DNA of 64,000 bases from Methylotuvimicrobium buryatense 5G (GTDB taxonomy: Bacteria > Pseudomonadota > Gammaproteobacteria > Methylococcales > Methylomonadaceae), in NCBI RefSeq assembly GCF_000341735.1, contig NZ_KB455575.1, forward strand, positions 3,292,570 to 3,356,569. Direction: 5' to 3'. Of the stretch, positions 47,379-56,298 are shown in pieces (within the stretch, counting starts at the first letter, position 1; each line of letters starts with the position of its first letter). The notes below the pieces were generated by a model. That model worked only from the letters and a program-made list of their open reading frames with translations, searched no databases and was not told the DNA's origin. A program made the translations under genes and the position numbers.

Positions 47379-48106
47379 CAAAAAGTGCGGGTAAACTTTT
47401 GGCCGGTTCTTGTCGCCGGATAACGGTAGTCCTTGATGACTGCCTCGACACAATTCGAAAACCGGCCGTCTTCAGATTCTATGGACGATAGCATTACAGA
47501 CTCGGCGCGCCCCATCGAATCGACGGTCCAATGAACCGTAATTTTGCCGTCGACTTGAAAAAGATTCCGGCACAGTCCGATTTCAGGCTCGATGGCCTCG
47601 AAGATTTCGTCGATGCCGGCCTGCCGCTCATGATCCGAATAGTTACGCATCTTGACCGAAGTCGACATCGCAAGTTGCCCGCTGCCTGCGGTCTCGGAAC
47701 GCTTGATCGCCGCGATAGCGCAAAAGAATGCATTACTGCCGCCATGAACGCCGTCGCATTTGAGTTTATGGTCCACCCATCCGGTGCAGTTTTTCAAATC
47801 GGTCGGCGTAATCCACGGCAAAAACAAGCTCGATACAGTGACTTCGAGCGGTGCGGACGAACCGTTTTGACAAACGAGTTGAAAATCCGCATCGGTTTCG
47901 GGCTTAGGTAACGATTTGATCCATAATCTTGCGTCCGGGCTTAATTTAAAGACGGTCCCCAGGCCGACTTCGTTTCCCTTGGCGCAACGATCGTTTACGA
48001 CTTCGACGCCTTGACTCTTGGCATCCAGATATTGGATGTTACTACACTCCGAGGCAGGCACTTCGAGCCCCGTCAGTACTAAAAACGCAACGACTATGGT
48101 TTTCAT
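47378..48106 (-). CDS. Secreted AgmX/PglI C-terminal-type protein
   Basis: A 242-residue exported protein: signal peptide MKTIVVAFLVLTGLEVPAS ending near residue 19, then a middle region with several Cys and a C-terminal domain TVHWTVDSMGRAESVMLSS...FSNCVEAVIKDYRYPA that matches the AgmX/PglI C-terminal (TonB-like) pattern. It probably works in the periplasm as a scaffold or partner of the CHASE2 cyclase, whose gene overlaps its stop by one base; the function itself is unknown. Confidence 0.75.
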   Translation of the reverse strand: MKTIVVAFLVLTGLEVPASECSNIQYLDAKSQGVEVVNDRCAKGNEVGLGTVFKLSPDARLWIKSLPKPETDADFQLVCQNGSSAPLEVTVSSLFLPWITPTDLKNCTGWVDHKLKCDGVHGGSNAFFCAIAAIKRSETAGSGQLAMSTSVKMRNYSDHERQAGIDEIFEAIEPEIGLCRNLFQVDGKITVHWTVDSMGRAESVMLSSIESEDGRFSNCVEAVIKDYRYPATRTGQKFTRTF

Positions 48107-48150
48107 AACAAATGCCCCCCGGCAAAACTCTGTTGAGTTACAACTTATTT

Positions 48151-48424
48151 CCTGATTAGCAAGTTTCTTCAGCTAAAGCCCAAAGATCAGCATATCCTTA
48201 GCAGGACGGGGTTCGCAAGCCATGCGCGTCAAGCTAAAAACGGCCAACCCACATCATGCTCTTTCCCAAGCTCCAGTTTGGGAAAGACACACCGGAAGCT
48301 AGAGCTTCCTGAACAGGTTACCCAAGCTGGAGCTTGGGTAACAGCATATTGTAGTTTTTGCGACTACGACTAGCCCCTGCTCGGACACTTGGCTTCGATA
48401 AGCTGAAGCATCTTGCTAATCAGC
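48151..48424. mobile_element. Outer MITE-like element (TGATTAGCAAG ends), copy 2, with 8-bp target duplication
   Basis: An uninterrupted 274-bp copy of the outer element found at 4331-5096. Terminal inverted repeats TGATTAGCAAG and CTTGCTAATCA, flanked by the direct repeat ACTTATTT at 48143-48150 and 48425-48432. It is non-coding, with inner palindromes such as TTACCCAAGCTGGAGC. It serves as the empty reference for the nested insertion in copy 1. Confidence 0.88.
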
Positions 48425-48508
48425 ACTTATTTTGACTACTTTATTGATAAAAGAACAATATTCGTCAACTTGCATTAAACGATTCGGGCTAAAACGCCCT
48501 TTCATTTA

Positions 48509-49023
48509 TTACTGTGAAAGTTCGTGGATTCGGACTCCTTATCTAATTTTTCGATATGAAAAATAATGCCGGTTCCGAGGAGGGTGCGGTTGCTCGACCG
48601 ACAGGCGTCGGCGGCAGGGCAGATTTTTGCTCCTGGAAAATCTGCATTCACGCCATCCTTGGCGTTCGAGCCGCCGTCGAGCCTACAGGGACGTATTCAC
48701 GGCGTCCTGTCGGGCGAGTGACCGTACCCTCCCCAACCAGAGAACTTTCATTTGCCGGGGCGATGGCTAGGCCTTCATGAACGTTACTGTGAAAGTTCGT
48801 AGATATAGACCCTTTATCTAATTTTTCGATATACGGCGCTCGACAGAGCAAATGCCGGTTCCGGAGAGGGTGCGGTTGCTCGACCGACAGGCGTCGGCGG
48901 CAGGGATAGCCGCCGTCGAGCCTACAGGGACGTATTCACGGCGTCCTGTCGGGCGAGTGACCGTACCCTCCCCACCAGAGAACTTTCATTTGCCGGGGCG
49001 ATGACCAGGCCTTCATGAACGTT
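48509..49023. repeat. Tandem duplication of a palindromic repeat unit
   Basis: Two consecutive units (48509-48783 and 48784-49023) share ACTGTGAAAGTTCG, a pair GAGGGTGCGGTTGCTCGACC / GGGCGAGTGACCGTACCCTC, the GGACGTATTCACGGCGTCC module and CTTTCATTTGCCGGGGCGAT. The second unit lacks the GCAGATTTTTGCTCC hairpin module of the first. It is non-coding. The rest of the gap between the AgmX-type gene and the Crp/Fnr gene has no gene. Confidence 0.75.
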
Positions 49024-49145
49024 ATGGTAAGTAAGCAATTAATTCTTTAATATGCTAGCTTTGTAAATCAATATAAGAAAAAGCGATTTTTGCCAATGTA
49101 AATCGCCGAAATCATTTCTTGATAACCAATCAATGCAGAGTCGCC

Positions 49146-49811
49146 ATGGCCACCGATATTGACATTTTAAGAAACAACGGTTTATTCAGCGAATTGAACG
49201 ACGAAGAGCTTACCGCTCTGGCAAAACTGACCCAAACCCGGACATTTCTGAAAAACTCGTTGATCTTATGCGAAGGCGATACTTCGAATGCCATGTACAT
49301 CATACAAAAAGGCAAAGTCAACATTACCGTAACCAATGAAGACGGAAAAGAAATGATTCTTTCCACGTTGCAAGCGGGAGATAATTTCGGAGAATTGTCC
49401 CTACTTGACGAAGCCCCACGGTCGGCAAATGCCGTCGCCCTCGAAAAATGCGAATTGATCGTTTTGCACAAAGCCGAATTCGTACAACTACTGACTCAAA
49501 ACTCTGCAATCGCATTGGCGATCATACGTTATCTATGCGAACGGGTAAGGTTTTTGACGAGCCTAGCCCATGGCTTGGCATTATTGGACGTCTACGGACG
49601 GCTCGTTAAACTGATACAAAGCCTGGCCGAACCGAATCAAGAGGGCCAATTAGTCGTCTCAATACCGTTGACCCACAAAGATATCGCGATGCGGGTCGGC
49701 TCGTCGCGAGAGATGATCAGCCGAATACTGAGCGAATTGGAAAAAGGCGGATACGTCTCATGCGAAAACAAACACATCAAAATCAACAAAAAATTACCGT
49801 CGGCTTGGTGA
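49146..49811 (+). CDS. Crp/Fnr-family transcriptional regulator
   Basis: A 221-residue regulator: cyclic-nucleotide-binding beta-barrel (residues ~15-130) with GDNFGELSLLDEAPRSANAVA in the phosphate-binding cassette position, a dimer helix, and a winged helix-turn-helix with MRVGSSREMISRILSELEKG at about 186-205. The FGELSLLD...RSA cassette closely matches the cAMP-binding motif of CRP (FGEL...RSA), so nucleotide binding is plausible. No Fnr-type cysteine cluster was seen. The start is the ATG at 49146; an upstream TTG extends the frame by 9 codons. Confidence 0.92.
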   Translation: MATDIDILRNNGLFSELNDEELTALAKLTQTRTFLKNSLILCEGDTSNAMYIIQKGKVNITVTNEDGKEMILSTLQAGDNFGELSLLDEAPRSANAVALEKCELIVLHKAEFVQLLTQNSAIALAIIRYLCERVRFLTSLAHGLALLDVYGRLVKLIQSLAEPNQEGQLVVSIPLTHKDIAMRVGSSREMISRILSELEKGGYVSCENKHIKINKKLPSAW

Positions 49812-49884
49812 CGACTTAGCGAAACCCAGCCTTAACAAATGTAGCACCTACGGTATAAGACAACGAATAATTTAAAAAACGCGT

Positions 49885-50057
49885 CATTCCGCCAGGAATT
49901 GGCGGAATCCAGTGCCAAGAATGGCTCCGATACTCTTGCGGGACGGGTTATTTAACCCGTCCCCAACGTTTCGGTTTGGCCTAAGTGTTTGAGCTTGCTT
50001 AGGCCACGGTTTAAACGTTTCGAACGGGGTTTGCAAACCTTGTCCTGCCAAAATTTT
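49885..50057. repeat. Palindromic repeats between Crp/Fnr and glucosidase genes
   Basis: A fragment of the 142-bp MITE core (GTCATTCCGCCA...TGGCGGAATCCAGTG) without its ends, then GGACGGGTTATTTAACCCGTCC as a perfect hairpin without a T-tract, then TGGCCTAAG / CTTAGGCCA. Non-coding. Hairpin GGACGGGTT could reduce read-through from the regulator gene. Confidence 0.6.
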
Positions 50058-50124
50058 GATCTGAGATGGCTATACATCAACGCACAAACGAGACCACTTA
50101 CCGGTCACTTCCAAGGAGCCGATC

Positions 50125-52800
50125 ATGGCTGATTCTAACGAGCGCAACCGAATCGAAGAAAACCGAGGCGATCTGCCTCCCTGGTGGTTATGGGGTCCCT
50201 ATGTCGGCGAAAGATCCTGGGGAACCGTCCGCGAAGATTACAGTCCGGATGGCGATGCCTGGCGTTATTTGCCCCACGATTTGGCGCGTAGCAAAGCTTA
50301 TCGCTGGGGCGAAGACGGCTTGGCCGGCATCTGCGACCGCTATCAACTATTGGTTTTCGCCGTCGCCTTATGGAACGGACAAGACCCGATTTTAAAAGAG
50401 CGCGCGTTCGGCCTCAACATGTGGGAAGGCAATCACGGCGAGGACGTCAAGGAATATTATTTCTATCTCGACAACACGCCGACACACAGTTACATGCGTT
50501 ATCTATACAAATATCCGCAGCGCGCCTATCCCTACGAAGCGTTGGTTCGGGAAAATCAAGCCCGGGGCGGACAAGGCCCCGAATACGAGCTGCTCGATAC
50601 CGGACTATTCGACGAAAACCGCTACTTCGATATCGAAATCGAATACGCCAAGGCATCGCCCAGCGATATTTGCATCAAAATATCCGCAACCAACCGGGGA
50701 CCCGACAACGCACCGCTACACATACTCCCCCATCTGTGGTTTAGAAATACTTGGGCCTGGAGCGAACCGCGCAAACAGGCGCCGGAAATTAAATTAATCG
50801 ATTCTCCGAATTCACCCTATCGTTGCATATTGGCCGATACCACCCGGCTAGGTGCACTACCCGGCCTGCTTTTCCCTTACCGCTTACCTAATTACCATCT
50901 ATATGCCGAAGGCGACTGCACGCCGCTGTTTACCGATAACGAAACCAATACCCTTAGAGTCTACGGTACCGACAATACGCAGCTTTACACCAAAGACGCG
51001 TTTCACCGCTACCTTATCGATCGGGAACCGTGCCTTAAACCCGACAATTCCGGTTCCAAAGCCTGTTTGCACTATGCGTTCGATATCGAGGCGGGCAAAA
51101 CGGCCGTAATTCATCTGCGTCTAAGCGAGCAACTCGTCGACGAGCCGTTCCGGGACGCGGAAAGCTTAATCAAACAACGCAAATCGGAAGCCGATGCATT
51201 TTATCGAACGCTTCATCCCGAGCTTGCGACCGAACAAGAACGCTTGGTGCAGCGGCAAGCATTGGCCGGCTTGCTGTGGAGCAAGCAGACCTATTTATTC
51301 GACGTGCGCAAATGGCTCGACGGCGATTTGCCGAGCGCACCGCCGCCGGAATCGCGGCAAACCATTCGTAACCGGCACTGGCGGCATCTCAATTCGATGC
51401 GCGTGCTGCTAATGCCTGACAAATGGGAATACCCCTGGTTTGCCGCTTGGGATTTAGCGCTTGCCAGCATACCGATGGCATTGATCGATCCTCAGTTTGC
51501 CAAAGAACAGCTATGGCTGATGTTATTCGAACAATTTCAGCATCCGAACGGTCAGATCCCGGCCTACGAATGGGACTTTTCCGATTTGAATCCGCCGGTA
51601 CACGCATTGGCGGTCTGGCGCGTTTACAACATGGAAAAGCGCTTGCACGGCCATGCCGACCGCGACTTTCTGGAGCGTTGCTTTCATAAATTAATGCTCA
51701 ATTTCACTTGGTGGGTCAACAAAGTCGACAGCCAAGGCAATAATATCTTCGAAGGCGGATTCCTGGGTCTGGACAACATTTCGGTCGTCGACCGCAGCCA
51801 ACCGTTGAACGGCGGCCAAACCCTCGAACAATCCGATGCAACCGGGTGGATGGCGATGTTCTGTTTGAACATGATGCGTATCGCCTTGGAACTCGCGTTG
51901 ACCAACCGCACCTACGAAAGCCTTGCGACCAAGTTTTTGGAACATTACATTTACATCGGCGCCGCAATGAAAAACATGGGCGGACGCCACTACCAACTTT
52001 GGGACGAAGACGACGGCTTTTTTTATGACGTGCTCCGGCATCACGACGGGCATTTCGATAAGTTCCTGGTCCGCTCCTTGGTCGGGCTGATCCCGTTATT
52101 TGCCGTCGAACGCCTCGAAGCCGATTGGATCGCCCCATTTCCGTCGTTCCGGGCCAATCTGCAATGGTTCCTGACGAACCGCAATCAATTCGCGCAGTTC
52201 AGTTGTCATCCCGTCGAACGGAACGGCCAAACCAATTATTTATTGAGCATTCCGAATCAAGCGCAAATTAAACGCATGCTGGAACGCGTCTTCGACTGTA
52301 ACGAATTCTTATCGCCGTTCGGTATGCGCAGCCTATCGAAATTCCATGACGAAACCCCCTTCGAGTTCGGGGCGAACAGCGTCCGGTATGAGCCGGGAGA
52401 AGCCGAGTCCAAATTGAAAGGCGGCAATTCGAACTGGCGCGGTCCGATCTGGTTTCCGGTCGGTTTCTTAATGGTCGAATCGCTACGCAAACTGGATAAA
52501 GCCTTGGGCCCCGAATTTAAGATCGATGTCATGTTGGACGATAAACCTGCTTCGCTAACTCTAGGTGTACTGGCCAAAGAATTGGCGGACCGCATGATCA
52601 AACTTTTTCAGCCGGGCTCCGATGGACGTATTCCCGCTTTCGGGGAAGACAGCCGATTTCATGACGACCCGCATTGGCGGAATCTATTGCTGTTTCACGA
52701 ATATTTTCATGCCGAAACCGGCAAGGGTCTGGGTGCATCTCATCAAACTTGGACAAATTTAGTGGCTGCGATGATCGACGAATGGAGACGCGAAGAGTAA
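50125..52800 (+). CDS. Glucosidase, MGH1-like/GH63 type
   Basis: An 891-residue protein of the bacterial family related to GH63 mannosyl-oligosaccharide glucosidase. The first ~280 residues form the N-terminal beta-sandwich ([34 protein letters not shown]), followed by an (alpha/alpha)6 barrel with [20 protein letters not shown] (likely acid region) and later [20 protein letters not shown] and [14 protein letters not shown]. No signal peptide, so it is cytoplasmic; it could act on alpha-linked glucosyl glycerates or short glucans, which is inference. An AAGGAG ribosome site precedes the ATG. It stands alone. Confidence 0.88.
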   Translation: MADSNERNRIEENRGDLPPWWLWGPYVGERSWGTVREDYSPDGDAWRYLPHDLARSKAYRWGEDGLAGICDRYQLLVFAVALWNGQDPILKERAFGLNMWEGNHGEDVKEYYFYLDNTPTHSYMRYLYKYPQRAYPYEALVRENQARGGQGPEYELLDTGLFDENRYFDIEIEYAKASPSDICIKISATNRGPDNAPLHILPHLWFRNTWAWSEPRKQAPEIKLIDSPNSPYRCILADTTRLGALPGLLFPYRLPNYHLYAEGDCTPLFTDNETNTLRVYGTDNTQLYTKDAFHRYLIDREPCLKPDNSGSKACLHYAFDIEAGKTAVIHLRLSEQLVDEPFRDAESLIKQRKSEADAFYRTLHPELATEQERLVQRQALAGLLWSKQTYLFDVRKWLDGDLPSAPPPESRQTIRNRHWRHLNSMRVLLMPDKWEYPWFAAWDLALASIPMALIDPQFAKEQLWLMLFEQFQHPNGQIPAYEWDFSDLNPPVHALAVWRVYNMEKRLHGHADRDFLERCFHKLMLNFTWWVNKVDSQGNNIFEGGFLGLDNISVVDRSQPLNGGQTLEQSDATGWMAMFCLNMMRIALELALTNRTYESLATKFLEHYIYIGAAMKNMGGRHYQLWDEDDGFFYDVLRHHDGHFDKFLVRSLVGLIPLFAVERLEADWIAPFPSFRANLQWFLTNRNQFAQFSCHPVERNGQTNYLLSIPNQAQIKRMLERVFDCNEFLSPFGMRSLSKFHDETPFEFGANSVRYEPGEAESKLKGGNSNWRGPIWFPVGFLMVESLRKLDKALGPEFKIDVMLDDKPASLTLGVLAKELADRMIKLFQPGSDGRIPAFGEDSRFHDDPHWRNLLLFHEYFHAETGKGLGASHQTWTNLVAAMIDEWRREE

Positions 52801-52919
52801 AGCTATGAATTCATTTACGAACCGATGTGAATTGTAGGTTACGCACAGCGTACCCTTATGTTTTGATGTTGGTGTAGTATTAATTTAATCTATTAACAAG
52901 AACATAGCATCGTAGGGTA

Positions 52920-53060
52920 CACTGCCATTAAGTTGAAGGAAACCCGTCATTCCGCCATGGATTGGCGGAATCCAGTGCCATGAATGGCAGGCTTTTGATG
53001 CGCATTCGAACATGAATGCCAGCATTACTTATTACGTGTCGGCTTAACTTAATGGTAGTG
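52920..53060. mobile_element. 142-bp-type MITE, copy 2, with 10-bp target duplication
   Basis: The 141-bp element has ends CACTGCCATTAAGTTG and TTAACTTAATGGTAGTG, and the same internal hairpin (ATTCCGCCA/TGGCGGAAT) as the copy at 4567-4708. It is flanked by the direct repeat TCGTAGGGTA at 52910-52919 and 53063-53072, separated from the right end by two bases (AG). It has inserted in or beside a GTAGGGTACGC palindromic repeat. The remaining sequence 53073-53354 shows no convincing gene. Confidence 0.8.
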
Positions 53061-53354
53061 AGTCGTAGGGTACGCTTCGCGTACCTCTTTTAGTTTTGGT
53101 GAGCGTTGTATCCCACAATCTCCAAATTTCGGCATTGGCGTAATTGACTTATGAATACCACTATAACCAAAAAAAGCACGTCCCTGTGTCATACGGTAGT
53201 CCATTAGGTCTTTTTCCTTACAGTAAATTTGTCTTTGGCGACGTTCATTCAAAAGCCGGTGTTTAGGGTTCTTCCTTAAAAGCTTCTTTCCTGCCGGATA
53301 ATCCAGGAGAAAATGTGGAATTGAAAGAAGCCTGATCACTTAAGAATCGAACCG

Positions 53355-53645
53355 TTAGCGAATATCGATCGAACCGGTATTCGCGACACTGTCCCTGCCG
53401 ATCGCTTGGGTGTTGGTCAACGTATTTTTAGACGCATTGATTACGGTGGATTTTTCGACTTTCGACCCGACCACGTTGATAGAACCGGTGCTCGCGGCGC
53501 TATTGCGGCCGATGGCTTGCGTGTTGGTCAACGTGTTTTTCGATGCGTTGATCAAGGTCGATTTTTCGATTTTGGAACCTTCGGCCATTGCCGATCCGCT
53601 GAAGACTGCGACCAATGCGACTGCTGCTACTGTGAATTTTTTCAT
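53355..53645 (-). CDS. Secreted two-repeat protein, tandem copy C
   Basis: A 96-residue protein I do not recognise. Residues 1-21 are a signal peptide (MKKFTVAAVALVAVFSGSAM, cut after AMA). The mature 75 residues are two 37-residue repeats (residues 23-59 and 60-96) with the shared core INASKNTLTNTQAIGR, starting GSKIEKST or GSKVEKST and closing TGSIN or TGSID. The Asn/Ser/Thr-rich pattern suggests a beta-solenoid or adhesive surface protein, which is inference. The ribosome site is AGAGGAAA. The mature part is identical to copies A and B; only residue 4 differs from copy B. Confidence 0.85.
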   Translation of the reverse strand: MKKFTVAAVALVAVFSGSAMAEGSKIEKSTLINASKNTLTNTQAIGRNSAASTGSINVVGSKVEKSTVINASKNTLTNTQAIGRDSVANTGSIDIR

Positions 53646-53718
53646 GACGTTTTCCTCTTGAGTTTTAAGTATTGGGTTTTCTGTTACGGTTTTACTGTAT
53701 CGTTTGGTTGTTTGTTTT

Positions 53719-53759
53719 GCGGTGAACCGCTCACACTAAAATTGTGAACTATTCACCGC
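53719..53759 (-). other. Hairpin downstream of tandem copy B
   Basis: GCGGTGAA and TTCACCGC close a 41-base structure with an inner TCACA/TGTGA stem, 7 bases after the stop of copy B. There is no following T-tract, so it is more likely an mRNA stabiliser, a partial terminator or an attenuation structure. The same structure is at 54132-54172. Confidence 0.6.
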
Positions 53760-53766
53760 TTCTGCT

Positions 53767-54057
53767 TTAGCGAATGTCGATCGAACCGGTGTTCGCGACG
53801 CTGTCCCTGCCGATCGCTTGGGTGTTGGTCAACGTGTTTTTGGACGCATTGATCACGGTGGATTTTTCGACTTTGGAGCCGACCACGTTGATGGAACCTG
53901 TGCTCGCGGCGCTGTTGCGGCCGATCGCTTGCGTATTGGTCAGCGTGTTTTTCGAGGCGTTGATCAAGGTCGATTTTTCGATTTTGGAGCCTTCGGCCAT
54001 TGCCGATCCGCTGAAGACTGCGACCAATGCGACTGCTGCTACTGTATATTTTTTCAT
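53767..54057 (-). CDS. Secreted two-repeat protein, tandem copy B
   Basis: The 96-residue product has the same mature sequence as the neighbouring copies at 53355 and 54180, although the genes differ by many silent bases. Signal peptide MKKYTVAAVALVAVFSGSAM; Tyr4 replaces Phe4 of copy C. It starts about 412 bp from the equivalent point of copy C. It is preceded by the same ribosome site GAGGAAA and followed by the 41-base hairpin. See copy C for the repeat layout; the role is unknown. Confidence 0.85.
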   Translation of the reverse strand: MKKYTVAAVALVAVFSGSAMAEGSKIEKSTLINASKNTLTNTQAIGRNSAASTGSINVVGSKVEKSTVINASKNTLTNTQAIGRDSVANTGSIDIR

Positions 54058-54131
54058 GACGTTTTCCTCTTGAGTTTTAAGTATTGGGTTTGTTTGCCAC
54101 GGTTTTAATGTACCGTTTGACTGTTAGTTTT

Positions 54132-54172
54132 GCGGTGAACCGTTCACGCTAAAATTGTGAACTATTCACCGC
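54132..54172 (-). other. Hairpin downstream of tandem copy A
   Basis: Second instance of the GCGGTGAA...TTCACCGC structure, 7 bases after the stop of copy A and before copy B. It was duplicated with the gene unit. Confidence 0.6.
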
Positions 54173-54179
54173 TTCTGCT

Positions 54180-54470
54180 TTAGCGAATGTCGATCGAACC
54201 GGTGTTCGCGACGCTGTCCCTGCCGATCGCTTGGGTGTTGGTCAACGTGTTTTTGGACGCGTTGATCACGGTCGATTTTTCGACTTTCGAGCCGACCACG
54301 TTGATAGAGCCTGTGCTCGCGGCGCTGTTACGGCCGATCGCTTGCGTATTAGTCAACGTGTTTTTCGATGCATTGATCAAGGTCGATTTTTCGATTTTGG
54401 AACCTTCGGCCATTGCCGATCCGCTGAAGACTGCGACCAATGCGACTGCTGCTAATGTATATTTTTTCAT
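54180..54470 (-). CDS. Secreted two-repeat protein, tandem copy A (promoter-proximal)
   Basis: First in transcription order. The 96-residue product differs from copy B only at residue 6 (MKKYTLAAVALV), inside the signal peptide. The mature part is identical to copies B and C. Upstream lies a 330-bp divergent region to the CDF exporter gene, containing a strong hairpin (54576-54603); any promoter for the array must lie here. Separate or read-through transcription of B and C cannot be decided from sequence. Confidence 0.85.
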   Translation of the reverse strand: MKKYTLAAVALVAVFSGSAMAEGSKIEKSTLINASKNTLTNTQAIGRNSAASTGSINVVGSKVEKSTVINASKNTLTNTQAIGRDSVANTGSIDIR

Positions 54471-54575
54471 GACGTTTTCCTCTGATTATTAATGGATGAT
54501 GTTGGGTTCAACCGTGCTGTTGAACTTGGGTACAGTATCCCGATTTGGAGAAGAAAACGCGGTGATCGAGTAACG

Positions 54576-54603
54576 CCGGTTCTGTGATTTATTCACGAAC
54601 CGG
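54576..54603. repeat. Perfect hairpin upstream of tandem genes
   Basis: CCGGTTC and GAACCGG with an inner GTGA/TCAC stem, lying between the tandem-gene array and the divergent CDF gene. It could be an operator or the end of a transcript, since no T-tract follows either strand. A second IR, TTCAACCGTGCTGTTGAA, is about 50 bp closer to copy A. Confidence 0.6.
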
Positions 54604-54805
54604 ATTCCAATGAATCATTGGTCGTTGTGTTTAATCGATCGGATTGACGAATCATAGAAAAAGTAAATTTATTCTGATCACAGATCTTTCAAATTCAGGT
54701 GCGCCGTTACTCGACCCAGGTTGTGATTTAATTGAACCAATGTTTTTTTGAGTGCAAGTCGTAATTTGGAGTTGCTAAACTGCGCATTTTTTCAGGATTG
54801 AGAGA

Positions 54806-55747
54806 ATGGCTGCCGAAAAGAAATCATTGGCCCGCTACGGGTGGTTGTCATTCATTGCGGCTATATTGACCATCGGACTGAAGAGTTATGCTTATTGGCT
54901 AACCGGTTCGGTGGGCTTGTTGTCCGATGCGCTAGAGTCGTTGATTAATCTGGTCGCTGCGGTGATTGTGTTGATTTCATTGAACATTGCTGCTCGACCA
55001 CCGGATGAATCCCACTCATACGGCCACGATAAGATCGAGTATTTTTCCAGTGGCGCCGAGGGCATGATGATTTTGCTGGCGGCCGTCAGTATCGCATACA
55101 CCGCTTGGGAACGCCTGCTGCATCCGGAGCCTTTGCAGCAACTGGATGTCGGTATCGCCATTTCCGTGTTTGCGTCGTTAATCAATCTGGTTGTGGCTAA
55201 AATTCTGATTACGGTCGGTCGTAGCCGGCATTCAATTACTTTAGAAGCGGACGGTAAGCATTTGATGACCGACGTGTGGACCACAGTCGGAATTGTCCTA
55301 GGTATTGGCTTGATCGCGTTGGGTAATCGGTTTCAGTTGACGCTGGATTTTGCCGAGCAAATAGGGATGCCGGGTTGGGAGATTCTCGATCCGGTGATTG
55401 CGATTTTAGTGGCAATCAACATTCTATGGGCAGGATTGCATCTATTGCGCCGCACTATTTCCGGATTGATGGACGCTACGCTACCGGAGGAAGAACTAGC
55501 GGAAATTGTAGGGGTATTGGAGCAATTTATCGCTTCGGATCAAATTGCCTACCATGCTTTGCGCACTCGATATGCCGGCGCGCGCCGTTTCATGTCGGTG
55601 CATGTGTTAGTGCCGGGGCAATGGTCTGTACAGCAAGGCCATGATTTGCTGGAAACCATAGAACATCGAATCAAAGCTAAATTCGACCATATCGATATAG
55701 AAACACACCTGGAACCGATAGAAGATGCGGCTTCGTGGCAGCATTAG
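54806..55747 (+). CDS. Cation diffusion facilitator family metal exporter
   Basis: A 313-residue CDF (FieF/ZitB type) transporter that exchanges cytosolic Zn, Fe or other divalent metals for protons. It has six hydrophobic helices, the metal site GLLSDALESLINL in helix 2 (Asp), HSYGHDKIEYFSSG, and HLMTDVWTTVG in helix 5 giving the second HxxxD pair; a cytosolic C-terminal domain follows. The metal selectivity is not decidable. Its end overlaps a broken reading frame on the other strand. Confidence 0.93.
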   Translation: MAAEKKSLARYGWLSFIAAILTIGLKSYAYWLTGSVGLLSDALESLINLVAAVIVLISLNIAARPPDESHSYGHDKIEYFSSGAEGMMILLAAVSIAYTAWERLLHPEPLQQLDVGIAISVFASLINLVVAKILITVGRSRHSITLEADGKHLMTDVWTTVGIVLGIGLIALGNRFQLTLDFAEQIGMPGWEILDPVIAILVAINILWAGLHLLRRTISGLMDATLPEEELAEIVGVLEQFIASDQIAYHALRTRYAGARRFMSVHVLVPGQWSVQQGHDLLETIEHRIKAKFDHIDIETHLEPIEDAASWQH

Positions 55748-55759
55748 GCAAGGAGTGTA

Positions 55760-55898
55760 GTAAATACCATACATGAGCTTCACCTCTTAGATCATCAAAG
55801 GTCTGCTCGACCTGCATGTATTTGATGTCCTCGACATCATTACCCGCCAAGTAAGATGCAATCCTCTGCTCAGCATCAATCCAATATTCTGGTGTCAT
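55760..55898 (-). pseudogene. Truncated hypothetical protein (cassette remnant)
   Basis: A minus-strand frame starting at the ATG at 55896-55898, beginning MTPEYWIDAEQRIASYLAG and continuing DVEDIKYMQVEQTFDDL up to about HVWY. It then runs on, without meaning, into the 3' end of the CDF gene. The intact part looks like a real conserved small protein of unknown function, broken where the CDF region begins. Its ATG follows the presumed attC end by only 3 bases, as in integron cassettes. Confidence 0.55.
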
Positions 55899-55901
55899 TT
55901 T

Positions 55902-55992
55902 GCCCCTACTTGCTGACTAAGGGGCGTGCCGCTGAAGAAAGCCAAGAGAAGCCGCCAACGGGCGGCGTGTCCCTTAGACCGTTGTGTTAGGC
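55902..55992 (-). other. Possible integron attC site
   Basis: On the minus strand the site begins GCCTAAC (matching RYYYAAC; 55986-55992), 4 bp after the toxin stop. It contains the stem CTAAGGG/CCCCTTAG and an inner perfect hairpin GCCGCC-CGTT-GGCGGC, and ends GTAGGGGC, one base off the GTTRRRY core. The overall length and palindromic shape fit attC; the imperfect 3' core makes it degenerate at best. No integrase is in the window. Confidence 0.45.
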
Positions 55993-55996
55993 CAAA

Positions 55997-56296
55997 TTAT
56001 AGAGATGGCTGGTGCTCTCGGCTTGCGTGCCAAAACGCAAGTACATGAAGGAAACTGCCCTCAGCTTTGTAGTAACTGAAGTACCCTACGCGACTGAGAA
56101 AAAGGCGGCGAACGCCAACGGTGCGAGAACCTTTATATTTAGCGCCGATGCCTGGTTGTTCGGCCAACAAAGCCACTGCCTCGCCAAAGTCTGTGGCGAT
56201 AGCGTTTGGAACGCTGGGGCGGTTTACCGACCACCACTCAGATGCCTTGCGAATCTGGTTTGCTGCTCGTGCGGCGATTCTTATCCGAAGCGCCAT
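55997..56296 (-). CDS. ParE/RelE-family toxin
   Basis: A 99-residue protein, MALRIRIAARAANQIRKASEWW start, with the ParE-like core (WSVNRPSVPNAIATDF, GIGAKYKGSRTVGVRRLFLSRVGYFSYYK). ParE toxins inhibit gyrase; RelE relatives cleave mRNA. The subgroup here is not certain. The ATG at 56294-56296 follows the antitoxin stop by 2 bp; a TTG with 4-bp overlap is the alternative. The stop is 4 bp from the putative attC site. Confidence 0.85.
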   Translation of the reverse strand: MALRIRIAARAANQIRKASEWWSVNRPSVPNAIATDFGEAVALLAEQPGIGAKYKGSRTVGVRRLFLSRVGYFSYYKAEGSFLHVLAFWHASREHQPSL

Positions 56297-56298
56297 GC

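Noticed and set aside
53049..53339. Minus-strand 96-codon ORF beside the tandem secreted genes
   Set aside because: It runs into the 142-bp MITE, has no family resemblance, and its composition is that of shadow sequence.
53355..54470. Regular 412-bp spacing considered as a CRISPR-like array
   Set aside because: The units are complete signal-peptide genes with ribosome sites; there are no short repeats with unique spacers and no cas genes.
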